From Cladosporium sp. IMV 00045 (lineage: Eukaryota; Ascomycota; Dothideomycetes; Cladosporiales; Cladosporiaceae), in the NCBI GenBank assembly GCA_001931905.2, contig MSJI02000836.1:1-64000 (forward strand): 64,000 bases of DNA. Reading direction: 5' to 3'. Below are positions 44,343-55,601 of the stretch, in pieces. Made by a program: the position numbers and the translations under genes. The notes beneath the pieces were generated by a model. It made no database searches. It saw nothing but the letters and a program-made list of their open reading frames with translations, and was not told the origin of the DNA. Within the stretch, counting starts at the first letter, position 1. Every line of letters begins with the position of its first letter.

Positions 44343-45225
44343 GGCGTTCTACTGGTCGTACAATAATCTTCTTATCGCACAAGAGAACTGTATGGGGAAT
44401 TTGATAGACGTCGCACTGGACAAGGGGGACTCGAGAGAGAAACACGGTAGCACAGGTGGTTTAAACCTTGAAGAGGCATCGTGGGCATGTGGCGCCCAGG
44501 GGCACGGCTCAGTGTTTGAGGGCCTTTTATGAGATCAGCCGGGCCTAGTCGAGCCAGTACCTGCATAGGAAATCGCCGCCATGATGTGATTGGTGTGGCG
44601 GAGGGTTTCGTGTGAAGTCGAAGTGAATCGAGTCGTCGTATCCTTCGCACTAGACTGCGCGCTAACCGCAGCTGGGGATGTCATCGGGTCAAGCTTTTCG
44701 GGGTGTTGGAACGTTCAAAACGTTCCGCAAGCCATCACTTTTCTTTTCACTTCATTCATGAGAATCATCAGGCGACTTGTGATATTGCTCGTTGTTATTC
44801 TTGAAAGAATGCAGAGAAAGAGCAGCGAAGACGGACAAGTCAAGAACTCTATTCGGCCTTTGCCGGTTGTTGGGGTTGCGACTCGCTACCAGCCGAAGGG
44901 AATACGCTAGAGCAGCGCAAAGACACTAATGGATCTAGAAGGTTTATTTACGGCATCTCTTAGACACACTACTGTGGTCATCTTTCCAAAAAGCAAGTCA
45001 GATGGCTGAGTGATCTGCCTCCGTCGGGCCGTAATGATCGTAAAACGAGAAAGACTAATTCGTATGTACTCGGCCTCTTCTTGTACGACCTTGAAATAGC
45101 TCGACAGACGTGTCAATACCACACTGGGATGTGATCCTTCTTGGCGGAACATTATTTGCTCACCGGTGACGAATGACCGCGGACGTAAGCTTTCGAATCC
45201 CTGTACTGCTTACGCCTTGCTGCCC
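44343..45225. other. Intergenic region, nothing recognised
   Basis: Promoter of the SLT-like gene and 3' flank of the epimerase. Contains a perfect 8-bp inverted repeat at 44708-44726. The + strand frame at 44590-44910 has no known content. Confidence 0.4.
44708..44726. promoter_or_regulatory. Inverted repeat resembling a partial heat-shock element
   Basis: GGAACGTT CAA AACGTTCC forms perfect 8-bp arms around a 3-base gap. It contains GAAnnTTC followed by a further TTC, like part of a heat-shock element. It lies about 365 bp before the SLT-like gene's ATG. The role is a guess. Confidence 0.3.
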
Positions 45226-46457
45226 TCAGAGATGGTCCAGGATGAGCTTCACTTCATTTCCGGCATCCTCCAGGATATGCTGAGCTGCATACATTGGTGA
45301 CCATCCGATTTTTCTGCCACGGTCGGCTTGCAACGTGCATCTAAATTTTAGGGTCAGCTCAAGTTGTCTCGGCCAAACTGGAAACGCTCAATCCTTACGA
45401 TCCGCCCATCTCAACGGGAACAAATTCCTTGGGACACCCTAGGGCTTTCGCTGCTGCGTCAAGAGTTTCTTCGCTGGCTTCATGCAAAGTATCATCGTCA
45501 ACGGCGCCATACTGGACCAGCGGTTTCGCCATTGCCTTGTATAAATTTGCCCAGGCGACGGATCCAGGCGAAGCCAAGTAATAGCCCTCCCGGTTGCAGA
45601 AAATACTCTCTTCACCCAGAATTTTGCGAAGCAACTGGACGTACAAGGAAACGGTGTCTTCGATGTGACACACTGGCCAAGACTATTAGACTTCTCAGTG
45701 TTTCGACTCAACTTCACTTTTGGGTACTGGTACGTACACCTTCTTCATCATCCACTTTGCACACCCGACGTAAAGACTTGGCCGCGCGAACGGTGGCGAC
45801 TGTTTGGATGGATATACGGTTGCCAAAGCCTCTTCCCTCGCCATACACGATGCATGGAATGTAGATGTATGTCTTGACGCCGGATTGCTCTCCAGCTTCT
45901 ATGATCTTGTTGTTTGCGCCGACAGCCTGGTAGTCGAAGTTAGTGCGCGCTCATATCAGCAGTACGGGACACCTATTCCGGGTCCATACCGTCTCCATGG
46001 GAGGGAACTTTGACTTTGCGGATTTCTGTATCTCGAAGAGGCCCTCTTGCGCATCACTCAGCACTCTATCGGTTGGATGCCCAACAAAGTTGCTGAACAA
46101 TTTCGCTCCAGTCGTGTGAAGAAAGTGCGTCTCGAGCTGGTGACGATGTTTCACGGCCTCCAGAGCTTGAATGAACTTGAGCTGTGCATTGGCGTTAAAG
46201 GCGTTGATCATGAAGAACACCACGGAAATCTGCTTCTCAAGGAGCGTGGTCGTGATTGCGGCCTGATCTTCGAGGTCGAGGATCAGAGGAATTGCGTCGT
46301 AGTGTTGCCTGACTTTCTCGGCTTGTTCATCATTGCGGACGAGAGCATAGATGGTACCATGAGCTGGGATATCGGAGGTGTTTTTAAGTTCTGCAAACAG
46401 AGAACCACCGATGTAGCCGGTGCCGCCAGTGATAAGTATGTTGCGTGACATGGTCAT
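45226..46457 (-). CDS. NAD-dependent epimerase/dehydratase-family protein
   Basis: Four exons (46457-45990, 45926-45738, 45682-45399, 45340-45226; introns 63, 55 and 58 nt) give 351 residues. The extended SDR start is NILITGGTGYIGGSLFAEL, and ALVRNDEQ follows. The later exons give KTYIYIPCIVYGEGRGFGN, then SWPVCHIEDTVSLYVQLLRKIL. The C-terminus reads GRKIGWSPMYAAQHILEDAG. This layout is that of fungal NAD(P)-binding epimerase-like proteins related to nucleoside-diphosphate-sugar epimerases. The usual YXXXK is not obvious in the assembled product, so catalysis is unsure. The exon 2/3 junction is set by frame and family spacing; an ATG six bases further in (46451) is an alternative start. Confidence 0.82.
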
Positions 46458-47102
46458 ATAAGATGTAGATAGTCGCTTAAGAGCCAAGTATGATGGTCAA
46501 GCTCATACAAAAGAAATAGTAGTCTGTCCATCTACACGACAGCACTGCATTTGGAGACGTGGTTGATCACAAGGCTGACATATCAAAAATCATGCCATTG
46601 CCCCACATAAGGAAGGCGAAGCAAATATTATTCCCGACGGCTCGGTCGCAATACCCATTGGGGATAGGGCTGAACCTATCAATTTAACTACCTTCCTGTA
46701 TATTGTGATGCGCTCAAGATCGTTTCAGAAGAATCCTTTTCCTTTTCATTTATGTACACACTTGGGCATACACGTACTGTCCATTCCGACTATTGCCGAT
46801 CTGGTAGAATGCTCCTTCGAGCCGGTGCTCCCCGCAGTCGACGTGGCTGAACCGAAGCCGCCTCCTTACGCCTTTCTCGTCGTGGAGAGCATCCTGATTT
46901 CCCCGACATCATGAACCTTATACTAGAAAGTACTTGATTCTTGTTCGATTGGTACATGTTGTTTCGCTGGCCGAATGCATGAACTGTCCAAGATTATTCC
47001 ACAAGCCTTGCTGTCGCGAAAATCTCTCTGAACAGCTGCTGTAGTGAGCACAGACGAACAAACAAAAACCAGCTTCGAAGTATTTCAACAAGCATCACCA
47101 TA
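46458..47102. other. Divergent intergenic region, nothing recognised
   Basis: Separates the minus-strand epimerase from the plus-strand hypothetical gene. The frame at 46705-46914 has no known content. Confidence 0.4.
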
Positions 47103-47634
47103 ATGGCCACAGAGCCCACCACGACAGGCCTGCCCAGCTACAGCGCAGCAACGGCAGACGGCACTCGCCCCGTGACGGTCCACAACGAATATGCAGACTT
47201 CACTATCGGCGAACTGCGCACCCAGATCCTGGCCAACGCCTCCATCTTCAAACCGGCCTTCCTGACCGAAAAAGGCCGAAGCGAATACGAACTCGAGCTT
47301 GTCCTGATCAAAGGCCGGAATGGCCAGCACTGCACCATGATTCTGCGCCGGAACACCACGCAGAAGAAAGACGAAGATTGGAATCACCGCAAAATCATCC
47401 TGGACGGCACGGCTTGCGATGTGGGTATCACGAAGGGTGTAATTTCATTATGGTGTCTTGAGACTTGTTGCTGATTATACTGTTACCCTTCAGACGCCTA
47501 GACAAGCTTACGAGCTGATGCTGCTCCGGACGGAGGAGATCTTGAGATCCATGCTGGAGCCCAGGGGAGACCTCCCGCCTCAGATTTCAAAAGCGCACCC
47601 TAGAGAGATGGGCTACTTCAACCCCGACGGTTGA
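47103..47634 (+). CDS. Conserved-looking hypothetical protein
   Basis: Exons 47103-47438 and 47494-47634 around a 55-nt intron with a weak GTAATT donor, CTGAT branch and CAG acceptor give 158 residues. I do not recognise the family. The chain starts with about 25 polar residues. A compact alpha/beta part follows, with DFTIGELRTQILANASIFKP, strands YELELVLIKGR and CTMILRRNT, and a helical end with RQAYELMLLRTEEILRSML and a PHPREMGYFNPDG-like tail. The unspliced frame stops within 20 codons of the donor, and the spliced frame keeps regular helix spacing, which supports the intron. No signal peptide or membrane segment; probably cytosolic. Confidence 0.65.
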
Positions 47635-47741
47635 CTGATCTCTTGTCGATGATTATGATCTTACGGAGCGGAGTTATGAGATGTCTCAAATACACAACAG
47701 AGCCACCAAGTCACCAATCCCCACGTCCGCCTCCGCCTCTC

Positions 47742-48152
47742 TCACCAAACGCCCTTCCCCCTCCCAAAAACCCAAAACACCACCGGCGCCACCAACTCCA
47801 CCCACATGGCGCGCTTAACATTATCCTGATGGAAACCATGCTTCCACCCCGCGACCGATCTACCAATCCCACCCACAAAAATCCCCGCGCCGATGCATGC
47901 GAGCGGGAAAAGCCTCTCGGGGAGGTTCTCGCTGATCCACCAGAGGATGGGGCCCAAGCCGGCGAAGGCGCCGCCGAGATAGCGGATTTGACTCTCGGCC
48001 AGAGCGGTGCTGGGGGTTTGGGGGCGGAAAATGGCGGACGTGCTGATGAAGTTGGTGCCGATGAGGAGGTTGGTGCTGCCCAGGCCTGTGGCGGCGAGGG
48101 AGAGGATTTTCAGTATGGCGGGGATGGCGGTGGAGTTGGTGGGGGTGGCCAT
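47742..48152 (-). CDS. DUF4345-type small membrane protein
   Basis: A single exon of 136 residues with four likely membrane helices: AILKILSLAATGLGSTNLL, RYLGGAFAGLGPILWWI, LFPLACIGAGIFVGGIGRS and AMWVELVAPVVFWVF. The order of short loops and the SQIRYLGGAFAGLGP motif match the DUF4345 family found in bacteria and fungi. The function of the family is not known. The frame extends upstream, but 48152 begins just before the first helix (MATPTNST) and is the best start. Coding-strand composition runs from very C-rich to very G/T-rich. Confidence 0.8.
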   Translation of the reverse strand: MATPTNSTAIPAILKILSLAATGLGSTNLLIGTNFISTSAIFRPQTPSTALAESQIRYLGGAFAGLGPILWWISENLPERLFPLACIGAGIFVGGIGRSVAGWKHGFHQDNVKRAMWVELVAPVVFWVFGRGKGVW

Positions 48153-48847
48153 TGTGTTGATAGGGTGGTCTGAATGTTGTTTTTGACTTATGCTTTTGAT
48201 TGTGTGATGTGTTTCGTAGGCAGCGTTTGATTGGTTTCGCGTTGAAGTCGAGAAGCGAGATTTTTGTGTCAATATCTCAATGCTTGTTACCAGAATTTTT
48301 TTCCCGAGCCTTGAACGACACTTGCAATACTTAACGCGACAAACAAGCAAGATGAAGAAAATATATGCGATCGCACTCATTGCTTACACACCTATCTGCG
48401 TGTTTACAAGAGCTTACGTCCGAAAGCGGGACGCATCGGATGCGGATATGTGTGTATAGCGCCGTGTTCCGGCCCTTGCTTGAAGCGAAGCTGACAAAAG
48501 AAGCGTTTCAAGCAAGTGTGGACTTTATTGTTCTCCCGCAAGCCGAAGGCGAAAGCGGTCTGCTCACATTGGGTGGGCACGTTCTGCTGCCGTGCGACGC
48601 GAGAGTAAGCGTGCAATTGGTTTGGCTTGCAGTTGGGACAATGTGACTTGGAGGCGTGAGAATTGTGAATTGAGAGGGAAAGATGAGAGGAACGCGCATG
48701 GGTTATATTTCGCAGCAGCAACTGGTATCACCAAAATCAAATTTTTCTCCGAGAGCGACAGAATGTATTACCCGCGATTAAAGAGCGACAAATCGTCTTT
48801 CCCACCTACTACCATCATTCTAAATCAGACTCCACGTAGGACACCGC
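48153..48847. other. Intergenic region, nothing recognised
   Basis: Promoter side of the DUF4345 gene and 3' flank of the sugar transporter. No gene was seen. Confidence 0.4.
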
Positions 48848-50707
48848 TCAAACATCATCAGAAGCCAGGACGGTGCCGTCGCGGGCGAGAGCGACCTTGT
48901 GGTGAACGAGCGAGTGCTTGACCGGGTTCTTGGCCTCGAAAATGTGGTCAAGTTCCTCGAGAGTGCGGTTCTTGGTCTCGGGCATCATGAAATAGAAGAC
49001 CGCAGACTGGACGGCGTTCCAGCAGACGAAGACGATGTAGGTCTTCCAGCCGATCTTGGAGAGGGAGATGGGCCAGGCGAACTGGTTGAGAAGACCGCCG
49101 GCGTTGACGGCGAGGGCGGAGAAAGCCATGCCCTTGGCGCGCATCTCGAAAGAGAGGACCTCGACGGGGTACAAAGCCTGGAGGGGCGTGAGACCAACGG
49201 AGTAGACAGCGCCGAAGATGAAGATCATGGCGATGGAGGCGCGGGCGGCGTTGCTGTTGGTTTCGCCGGACTCGTTGTAGATACCGGTCGCGGTGGTCAT
49301 GCCGATCCAAACAACGCAAGAGCCGATCATGGAGAAGAGCATGAGAGGGCGGCGACCAATGCGGTCAACGAAGGCGGCACCGGTGAGGGCGAAGGCGAAT
49401 TGGAAGCAGGCGTATCCAAGGTTGATGTTGGCCTTTACCACGTCCTCTTTGTAGCCAGCGGTGTCGAGCACGGCGGGAAGGAAGTACGACAGCACACCGT
49501 TGCCAGCCCATTGAGCGAAGATCGAGAAGATGACGTTGGTCGCGATACGGTAGCGGCTGGCGCGGGTGTTGAAGAGCGCGCGGTAGTCCCACCAGCGCTT
49601 GTCAGCTCCCTCCCTGTGAGAGGTTAGCGTCATGAAGCCAAGGAAGTCAAGAGGGTACGACTTACATGTTCAGGAAAGACTCGTACTCCTCGAGCTGCAG
49701 CCTGACCCAGGCAGACTCACGGTTGCCATATCCGTGGTACTTGGTGAGGACGGCCTCGGCCTTCTCGCGCTTGTTGTTGACGTACAGCCAACGTGGAGAC
49801 TCGGGAATGAACCACGCGAAAAGGACGATCAGGCCGGGGAAGAACATCTGCAGGTACACAGGAATGGTCCAGCTAACGTTGCCTTCGAGAGTGATAGCAC
49901 CGCGGATGGCGCCGGATGCCAAGATGGAGCCAGTGAACCAGAAGGTGTTGCAGTACGCAGTGATGATGCCACCTGTATGAAGTCAGAAGAGCTACAGATC
50001 TAATTGGCAGTGGTAATCCTTACGGTAAGCGGGGTGCGCAGTCTCAACGACGTAAATGGGACCAGCGGCGGAGATGATAGAGACACCGAAACCGAGCAGG
50101 AAGCGACCACCTTGGAGCTGGCCGATATTGCCGTTGAAGGAGGTTGTTCCGTTGATGATGGCGCCGATGATGATGATCCAAGCGCCAATTTGCATGCCAA
50201 TCTTTCTTCCCCAAGTGTCGACAGCTGGGCCGACAAAGAACAAGGCGCAGACACCACCGATCTGGTACATTGCGGAGTTGAGGGCAGCCCATGGGCCGTC
50301 GTTAGTGCCGTTGAAGAAGTCGAGGAATTGCTGGTTCGCCGTCAGACCACCGAACACGGAGCCATCGAATCCGTTCTAGTCAGATTGTCAGTTACATGGC
50401 CTCGAAGAAAGACGAATTGATGACAAGTTCTCTGTGATGTTCATAACTTACCATAGTTTGAGCGAAGCAACCCAACAGAAGGCAGCCGAAGAGTCTCCAT
50501 GTAGTCGGGTTCCAGAGCTGCGGAGCTTCTTTGATGAGAGCCTCGTTGTAGGCCTCAGAGCCCTTGACGACCTTGATCTCTGCAACATCGGCCTGAAAGC
50601 TGTATTAGCGAATCGAGCGATGTGGTGATTAACTCCTGTGCACGTACAGACTCGGCGACCTTCTCGATCGAAGATCTGGCGCCCTTGGTCTCCTCCACTG
50701 GCGACAT
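48848..50707 (-). CDS. MFS sugar transporter, lactose permease/hexose carrier type
   Basis: Five exons (50707-50648, 50592-50452, 50375-50024, 49972-49666, 49613-48848; introns 55, 76, 51 and 52 nt) give 541 residues. Sugar porter marks: FAQTMNGFDGSVFGGL in helix 1 (formed by splicing), DTWGRKIGMQIG, GRFLLGFGVSI, PESPRWLYVNNKREKA, DRIGRRPLMLFS and PETKNRTLEELDHIF at the C-terminal tail. The pattern most resembles fungal lactose permease-like and related disaccharide or hexose proton symporters of the plasma membrane. Substrate unassigned. All splice sites keep frame and restore known motifs, so the model is firm. Confidence 0.92.
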
Positions 50708-53558
50708 ATTGAGACAATGTCTTTTGTTCAACGAATGTGAGAAGTCTGTAAAGATGGAGTTGTTGGTGGGGAGAAGAACCATTGACTGACAAGGCGTTCC
50801 ACGATATAGTTATACAAATTGGAACCATGTAGCGATCCCAGCACAAGGGCACCCTGGCCTGGTCTGGAGCCACTCGTCTAGCTGTAGAGCGCCTCTTTGT
50901 GGGGATCTGGGGGTGGATCTATATCGATTTGGGCGCGGACGACACTACTCCGGTCCTTCGGCCCTGGGAGCCGCAGTACGTACCTTTTATTGACAGTCCG
51001 TATTCCTGGATACTGTACATCCTACAAATCAGGAGAGGCGCTACAGCGGTCCGTAACCTCCGCTCGAGAGATCTCTTAACTTTTGTCGTCTGTCCTGAAA
51101 GGAAGAGGCGTGAAGCGATGAGGCGACTCGGCGAAGAGACCTTCATTGCTATGACCTAAGCGGTGAGATTCGGAAACGACAGGGCAGGCTTCGACACCAC
51201 CGATAGCTCTCATAGAGCAATCACGAGTAGCCGGCCTCCTCTTGCAGCGGACACGGGATGTTCGAGTCACAGTATGTTGAATGCCTCGGCGGTTGGGAAG
51301 AGCGCGACGATCCAGCACCAAGTTGATGCTGACCGCGCCTACTGAGCCACGGAGAAACTTGTACCGTAGGCCTAGGCGCGCCAGGGCACGAGAAACTCAT
51401 GAGGAGAGCGCAAATCGCGTGTCTGTCCGGTATTGCGGCTCTACCTTTGGGGGCGATTGGGTGTGGCGAGCGGTTCCGGTATATTGTATCGACCAAATCC
51501 AATCGAGGCTAGCACGTTCGTTCGCTCCGGTATGCAGGGTATAGGGCACATGGGAGGGGTTGTCAGGCGAGACGGCACTCGTTAAAATGTGCATGTCGCT
51601 TCCAAGAGCTTAAACCCTATGGCGTCTGCACGCGGGTGTGAAAGGAGCTTCATGGTGAAGATGGCCCGGTTTGCCTGGCGAGAGATGTCCAGAATCGTTG
51701 GAAAACGTATGGAGAAATTCAAGGAGTCACCAAGGCATATACACGTTGTTGCGTGCTGCCCCTGTTCCTGGCCGTTGGGTCGTAAGTATGAAAGGAGTCG
51801 AGACAAAACACAAGGTCATGTCTGTGATGAGAAGTCCAGCTCTCCTCCCCAGACGCGACTTTCCTTCGCCAACGTCCGATGCTTGGCGGTCTGCGAGGGA
51901 GATGAAGGAAGCTTGCACTTTCTCCCAACCACACAAAACGCATCACAAGCTCCCGTTTACACTATCGCCAAGCTGGAAGTCCTGTCTCTGTCTCCCGGCA
52001 TGCATCCATATATACCTCCTGTATCGTAGGATCTTGCCGGAGGTGCAGACGGACATGTGCTCGTGATGGGCGGGTGCGCCGGCGAGGAGACTCCTCTCGC
52101 TTGCTGATGGCGAGATCGTTAACCGTGACCCAATGATCAGCCCTGAATGCACGCCAGCTCTGTGTGGTGGCCAGCTTGGGACGCATCTCCCTCGTGGCAT
52201 GTGCGATATCGTGCGCGCTGGCCCGACTGACCGAGCGCTTGTTTACCTGTCGCGAACATGTCTGGATGTGGCGTTCGATAGGACAGGAGCCGCACGACAG
52301 CAGCGTTTCCGGAATCGCGGGCCTCTCAAGAAATCTCAGCTGATACCAACATCTGCGAAAGCACGTCTCTTCTTGTGGCACACGAGTCTGTCCCTGAAGC
52401 TGTTCTATCGCATGGGGTTAGATCCGTCTAGACCTGTCATTGCTATCCAACATTGACTTGTCGGAAGGTCAGTTCTGCTTCCAGAGACGACTGACGCCTT
52501 TCCAGCCAACGCATTTTTGAAATAGTTCCCAATTGAGCAAGACACTGAAGTTCAACAAGCCGCTACGAAGGGCACGAGTGAGTTCGAGATTCATCGAGTA
52601 TGAGTGCAAGAACTACCTCTCAGGCATCCAGACTGTACAGATTCCATCAAGGCAGGCATGAGCTTCATCTCGGACTTTTCCTTGCAGAGACTAAGCAACG
52701 ATTGCGTCTAGTGGTTATTCTCCAAGAATCGAGTCTGGATTGATCGAACCGTTGGCAACCGTTGTCGAATTTCCACTCACGAGAGACACGGGGAATTGGC
52801 TACGCCGCCCTGGCTGAGCAAGCTTCTTTTTCGCGACACGTGACGACTTCAAACAGTATGCACTACAATCAGGGCATCTGGAATATTACATCTCACCGGG
52901 ACCTTTGTATAAGAGCAATGGAGAGTCCATCTGAGTTCTACCAATCTTTGCGCTGCTGGCAGACCGAAGCGGAAAGTGCGAACGTTGAAGCTGAGACTAG
53001 CCCAGGAGAACCACGTGGGAACAAGACAATCAACAAGATCTTGTCCGGAGTCGCAATATACGCTGATGATCATAATGGACACTGTCATCAAAGCGAAGAC
53101 ATCACCACTCTGTAACTGCCCCAAATGCATGAGGAGCGTTCACTCGCCAAGCAAACCTCCATCTCTCACTTGCGACATCTCATCTCACCGGTACTCAGAA
53201 GGCATGTGCTTTCACCTGCCGACCCCCAGCCTTACCACATGCAGCCAGAATACCACTGACAGCAGCGGTGAGAATGTCGCGATCTACGACGTTGTTTTCC
53301 CATATCCCGCTCTGCAGTTGGAGCTGCTAATCTCACGTGTTCATCTCATCTACGCTCAAGCAATGTCTTGCATTCAGGCAAGCTCAAGCACCTCACGTCT
53401 CGAGGACAAAACGGCACTGGTCCTCCTCATTACTACCTCGAATCGCTCATTCACATCACTCTCTTTTCGTGTTTCAGCGTTACTAACCAGTGCAGCGTCT
53501 GGTATTTTCGGTCTTTCTTACCTTCAGTCGTTCTTTAAGCCGTATTGTCTTCTTCACC
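50708..53558. other. 2.85-kb stretch without a recognised gene
   Basis: The largest gene-free stretch in the window. Frames up to about 145 codons exist on both strands (for example 51589-52029 and 51962-52381), overlapping each other, with no known motifs and no convincing intron pattern. The last 200 bp are C/T-rich and should hold the leader of the secreted protein at 53559. Confidence 0.4.
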
Positions 53559-54929
53559 ATGCACTCGACACTCGCTTTTCTCGCGGCCATCGGCCAAATC
53601 GCCACTGCTTTCGAAGCTCCTGCTGTGGTTGAGCCTCGTGGACCGCCACCGGACAACACGAAGCCTCTTGCCACCGTGACCGCGCTGGAGAATGGCCACC
53701 TTCCTACTTGTTTCACTGGGCACCCTACCCACCCCTGCCCGACTTACAAGGCCAAGCGCGACCCTGAGCAAGCATGGGATGACCTGGCTCGCAAGCTTCC
53801 CGTCAAGCCGATATCTATGACTGCAAGCCAGGGGGCTCACCACTTGCCGACCGAGGCGCCCGCGATTGCTCTTCGCGATGCACCTTTGAGGGTGTCGGAT
53901 GGAGACTACATTCCTGACGAGAATGAATGGGCGATCCCGCAAAACTTCACCTTCACCGACACCATTTCCAACCGAACGAACGCCTCGTCCACTTCTGACA
54001 GCATCACGACATCCACTAGCCGACACGCCGATCTACGCGCCGCGATCACGCAAAAGGCTAACGCCATGATCGACTCGATCACTCGCGATATGTTGTCCGC
54101 TCCAGCATCTCCCACCGAGACCGAACATCCCAGCGCGCTTCCAACAGTCATGGCTCAAGAGCACGAGAAAGCCAACTCCTCCAGCTCAGCGCATATGACC
54201 GGCACGATCGGTACTCTCCTTTCTCAAGCCATGTTCCCGGGCAAGATGAGGCCTGCGACTACGACTAGCTCTTCCGCCAGCGAGGTCACCCCGGTCCTCG
54301 AACCAATCTCCATGTCTCAGAAACCCAACACCACTGCTCCCGAGGGTACCGTCCAAGCATTTGTGCACCCTATCAACACCGAGTCCCCTGCAGCTGCCGA
54401 GCCCACCACTTCTTCCAGCGTCACGAGCTCGTCTGCCACCGCGGCTGCGGCACCCTCTTCGCCTGACGCTGCCCAACACGAGGCCAAGCCCACCGATGTG
54501 CCCACCGGCGACTGGGACGAGAAGAAATTCGACAAAGAACTCGACGAGCAACTCGCCGCTTTCGATGAGGAGCCCTCCAGCTTTGAGAAGCGTACTCCCC
54601 GTAACCTGCGTGGAGCATCGCGCGAGAACTCCCGCGAATGGGATGAGAAGAAGTTTGACAAGGAGCTCAAAGACTACCTCGACGCTGTCCCCCCACAGGA
54701 GTCTTCGACCGCTGCTAAGGTAGAAGCTGAGCCCGCTACTTTTGCCACTTCCACCCGCCCAACCACCACCTCCGCTACTGTAGTGTCCTCTTCATCCACT
54801 TCGAGCGAGTGGCCGAGAAAGATCACCACCACCGGCCCTCAGGCGGTTCACTGGCAACACACCTCTACGAGCTCCGCCTCCGCCACCACCACTGCCGCTT
54901 CCCGCAACGGCAGACGCTTCATCAGTTAA
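53559..54929 (+). CDS. Secreted Ser/Thr-rich protein with a CX8C peptide and duplicated WDEKKFDKEL motif
   Basis: A single exon of 456 residues, and I know no family for it. A signal peptide MHSTLAFLAAIGQIATAF should be cut near residue 18. The mature chain has only two cysteines, in CFTGHPTHPC (about 52-61), followed six residues later by a Kex2-type KR in YKAKRDPE. Long Ser/Thr/Ala/Pro-rich parts follow with NFT and NRT/NAS sequons. Near the C-terminus WDEKKFDKEL occurs twice, about 40 residues apart, in GDWDEKKFDKELDEQLAAF and REWDEKKFDKELKDYLDAV. Another Kex2-like site, FEKRTP, lies between the two. The first ATG in frame is used; the open frame upstream has none. It is likely wall-associated or secreted; an effector or processed-peptide precursor is conceivable. 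Confidence 0.72.
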   Translation: MHSTLAFLAAIGQIATAFEAPAVVEPRGPPPDNTKPLATVTALENGHLPTCFTGHPTHPCPTYKAKRDPEQAWDDLARKLPVKPISMTASQGAHHLPTEAPAIALRDAPLRVSDGDYIPDENEWAIPQNFTFTDTISNRTNASSTSDSITTSTSRHADLRAAITQKANAMIDSITRDMLSAPASPTETEHPSALPTVMAQEHEKANSSSSAHMTGTIGTLLSQAMFPGKMRPATTTSSSASEVTPVLEPISMSQKPNTTAPEGTVQAFVHPINTESPAAAEPTTSSSVTSSSATAAAAPSSPDAAQHEAKPTDVPTGDWDEKKFDKELDEQLAAFDEEPSSFEKRTPRNLRGASRENSREWDEKKFDKELKDYLDAVPPQESSTAAKVEAEPATFATSTRPTTTSATVVSSSSTSSEWPRKITTTGPQAVHWQHTSTSSASATTTAASRNGRRFIS

Positions 54930-55601
54930 GCATGTCATTACCGGCATGGCACGTCTTTCGTTTAAATTCTTTCCCTCAATTTCTTATCTTTGATAAACCC
55001 TGCCTGCGCCGCCGGAATCGGTGTGATGGGTGTTCTGGGTCAATTTCGCCGAACACGATACCCTAACTTTTTTTTCTTTCCGTACATTTATATACCTTAC
55101 TTAGCGATCTTGTCTGAGATCGTATTTCGTAGTCTAACCGATTAGTTTAATGAAGCACTTGCAACAGCAAGCACCTGTATTGGCCTCAGTCCTGACCAAA
55201 TTCGATTTCTTTTGTACACAAATTCCACTCGTTCGAGGCTTGTTAATCATCCATCGATCGATCTTGTGACTCTGGCTTCCAAGAAAGACAGCGATGACAT
55301 GAACCAAGACAAGGGATAGCTCATACTGGGATGGTGGGAGATCAATCTCACCTGTCCATGCGTTCATCAGGTGCAGAAAGAAAGCTTCTACGTTAACTCC
55401 GACTTTCTCGCTAAGTCCGCCAACCATTTCGAAAATCAGCTGCCACATTGCTGACTGCACCTGGCACAGCGATGGACATTGGATTTGGTTATCGCCGGTC
55501 AGAAACTCAGATAATATGCCAGGGATCAATATACAACCGCTCCTTCGACTCCGACGGCGAGGTTCCATTCCTCAAGCTTCGGAAGTCCTTTGATATTCGA
55601 C
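54930..55601. other. Intergenic region, nothing recognised
   Basis: T-rich 3' flank of the secreted protein gene, then the leader of the SDR gene. The antisense frame at 55134-55568 has no known content. Confidence 0.4.

Noticed and set aside
51962..52381. 139-codon minus-strand frame in the gene desert
   Set aside because: Arg-rich and without motifs, and it overlaps an equally long plus-strand frame; both are likely chance.
52560..52620. tRNA B-box-like word (GTTCGAGATTC)
   Set aside because: No matching A box, acceptor stem or cloverleaf could be built around it.
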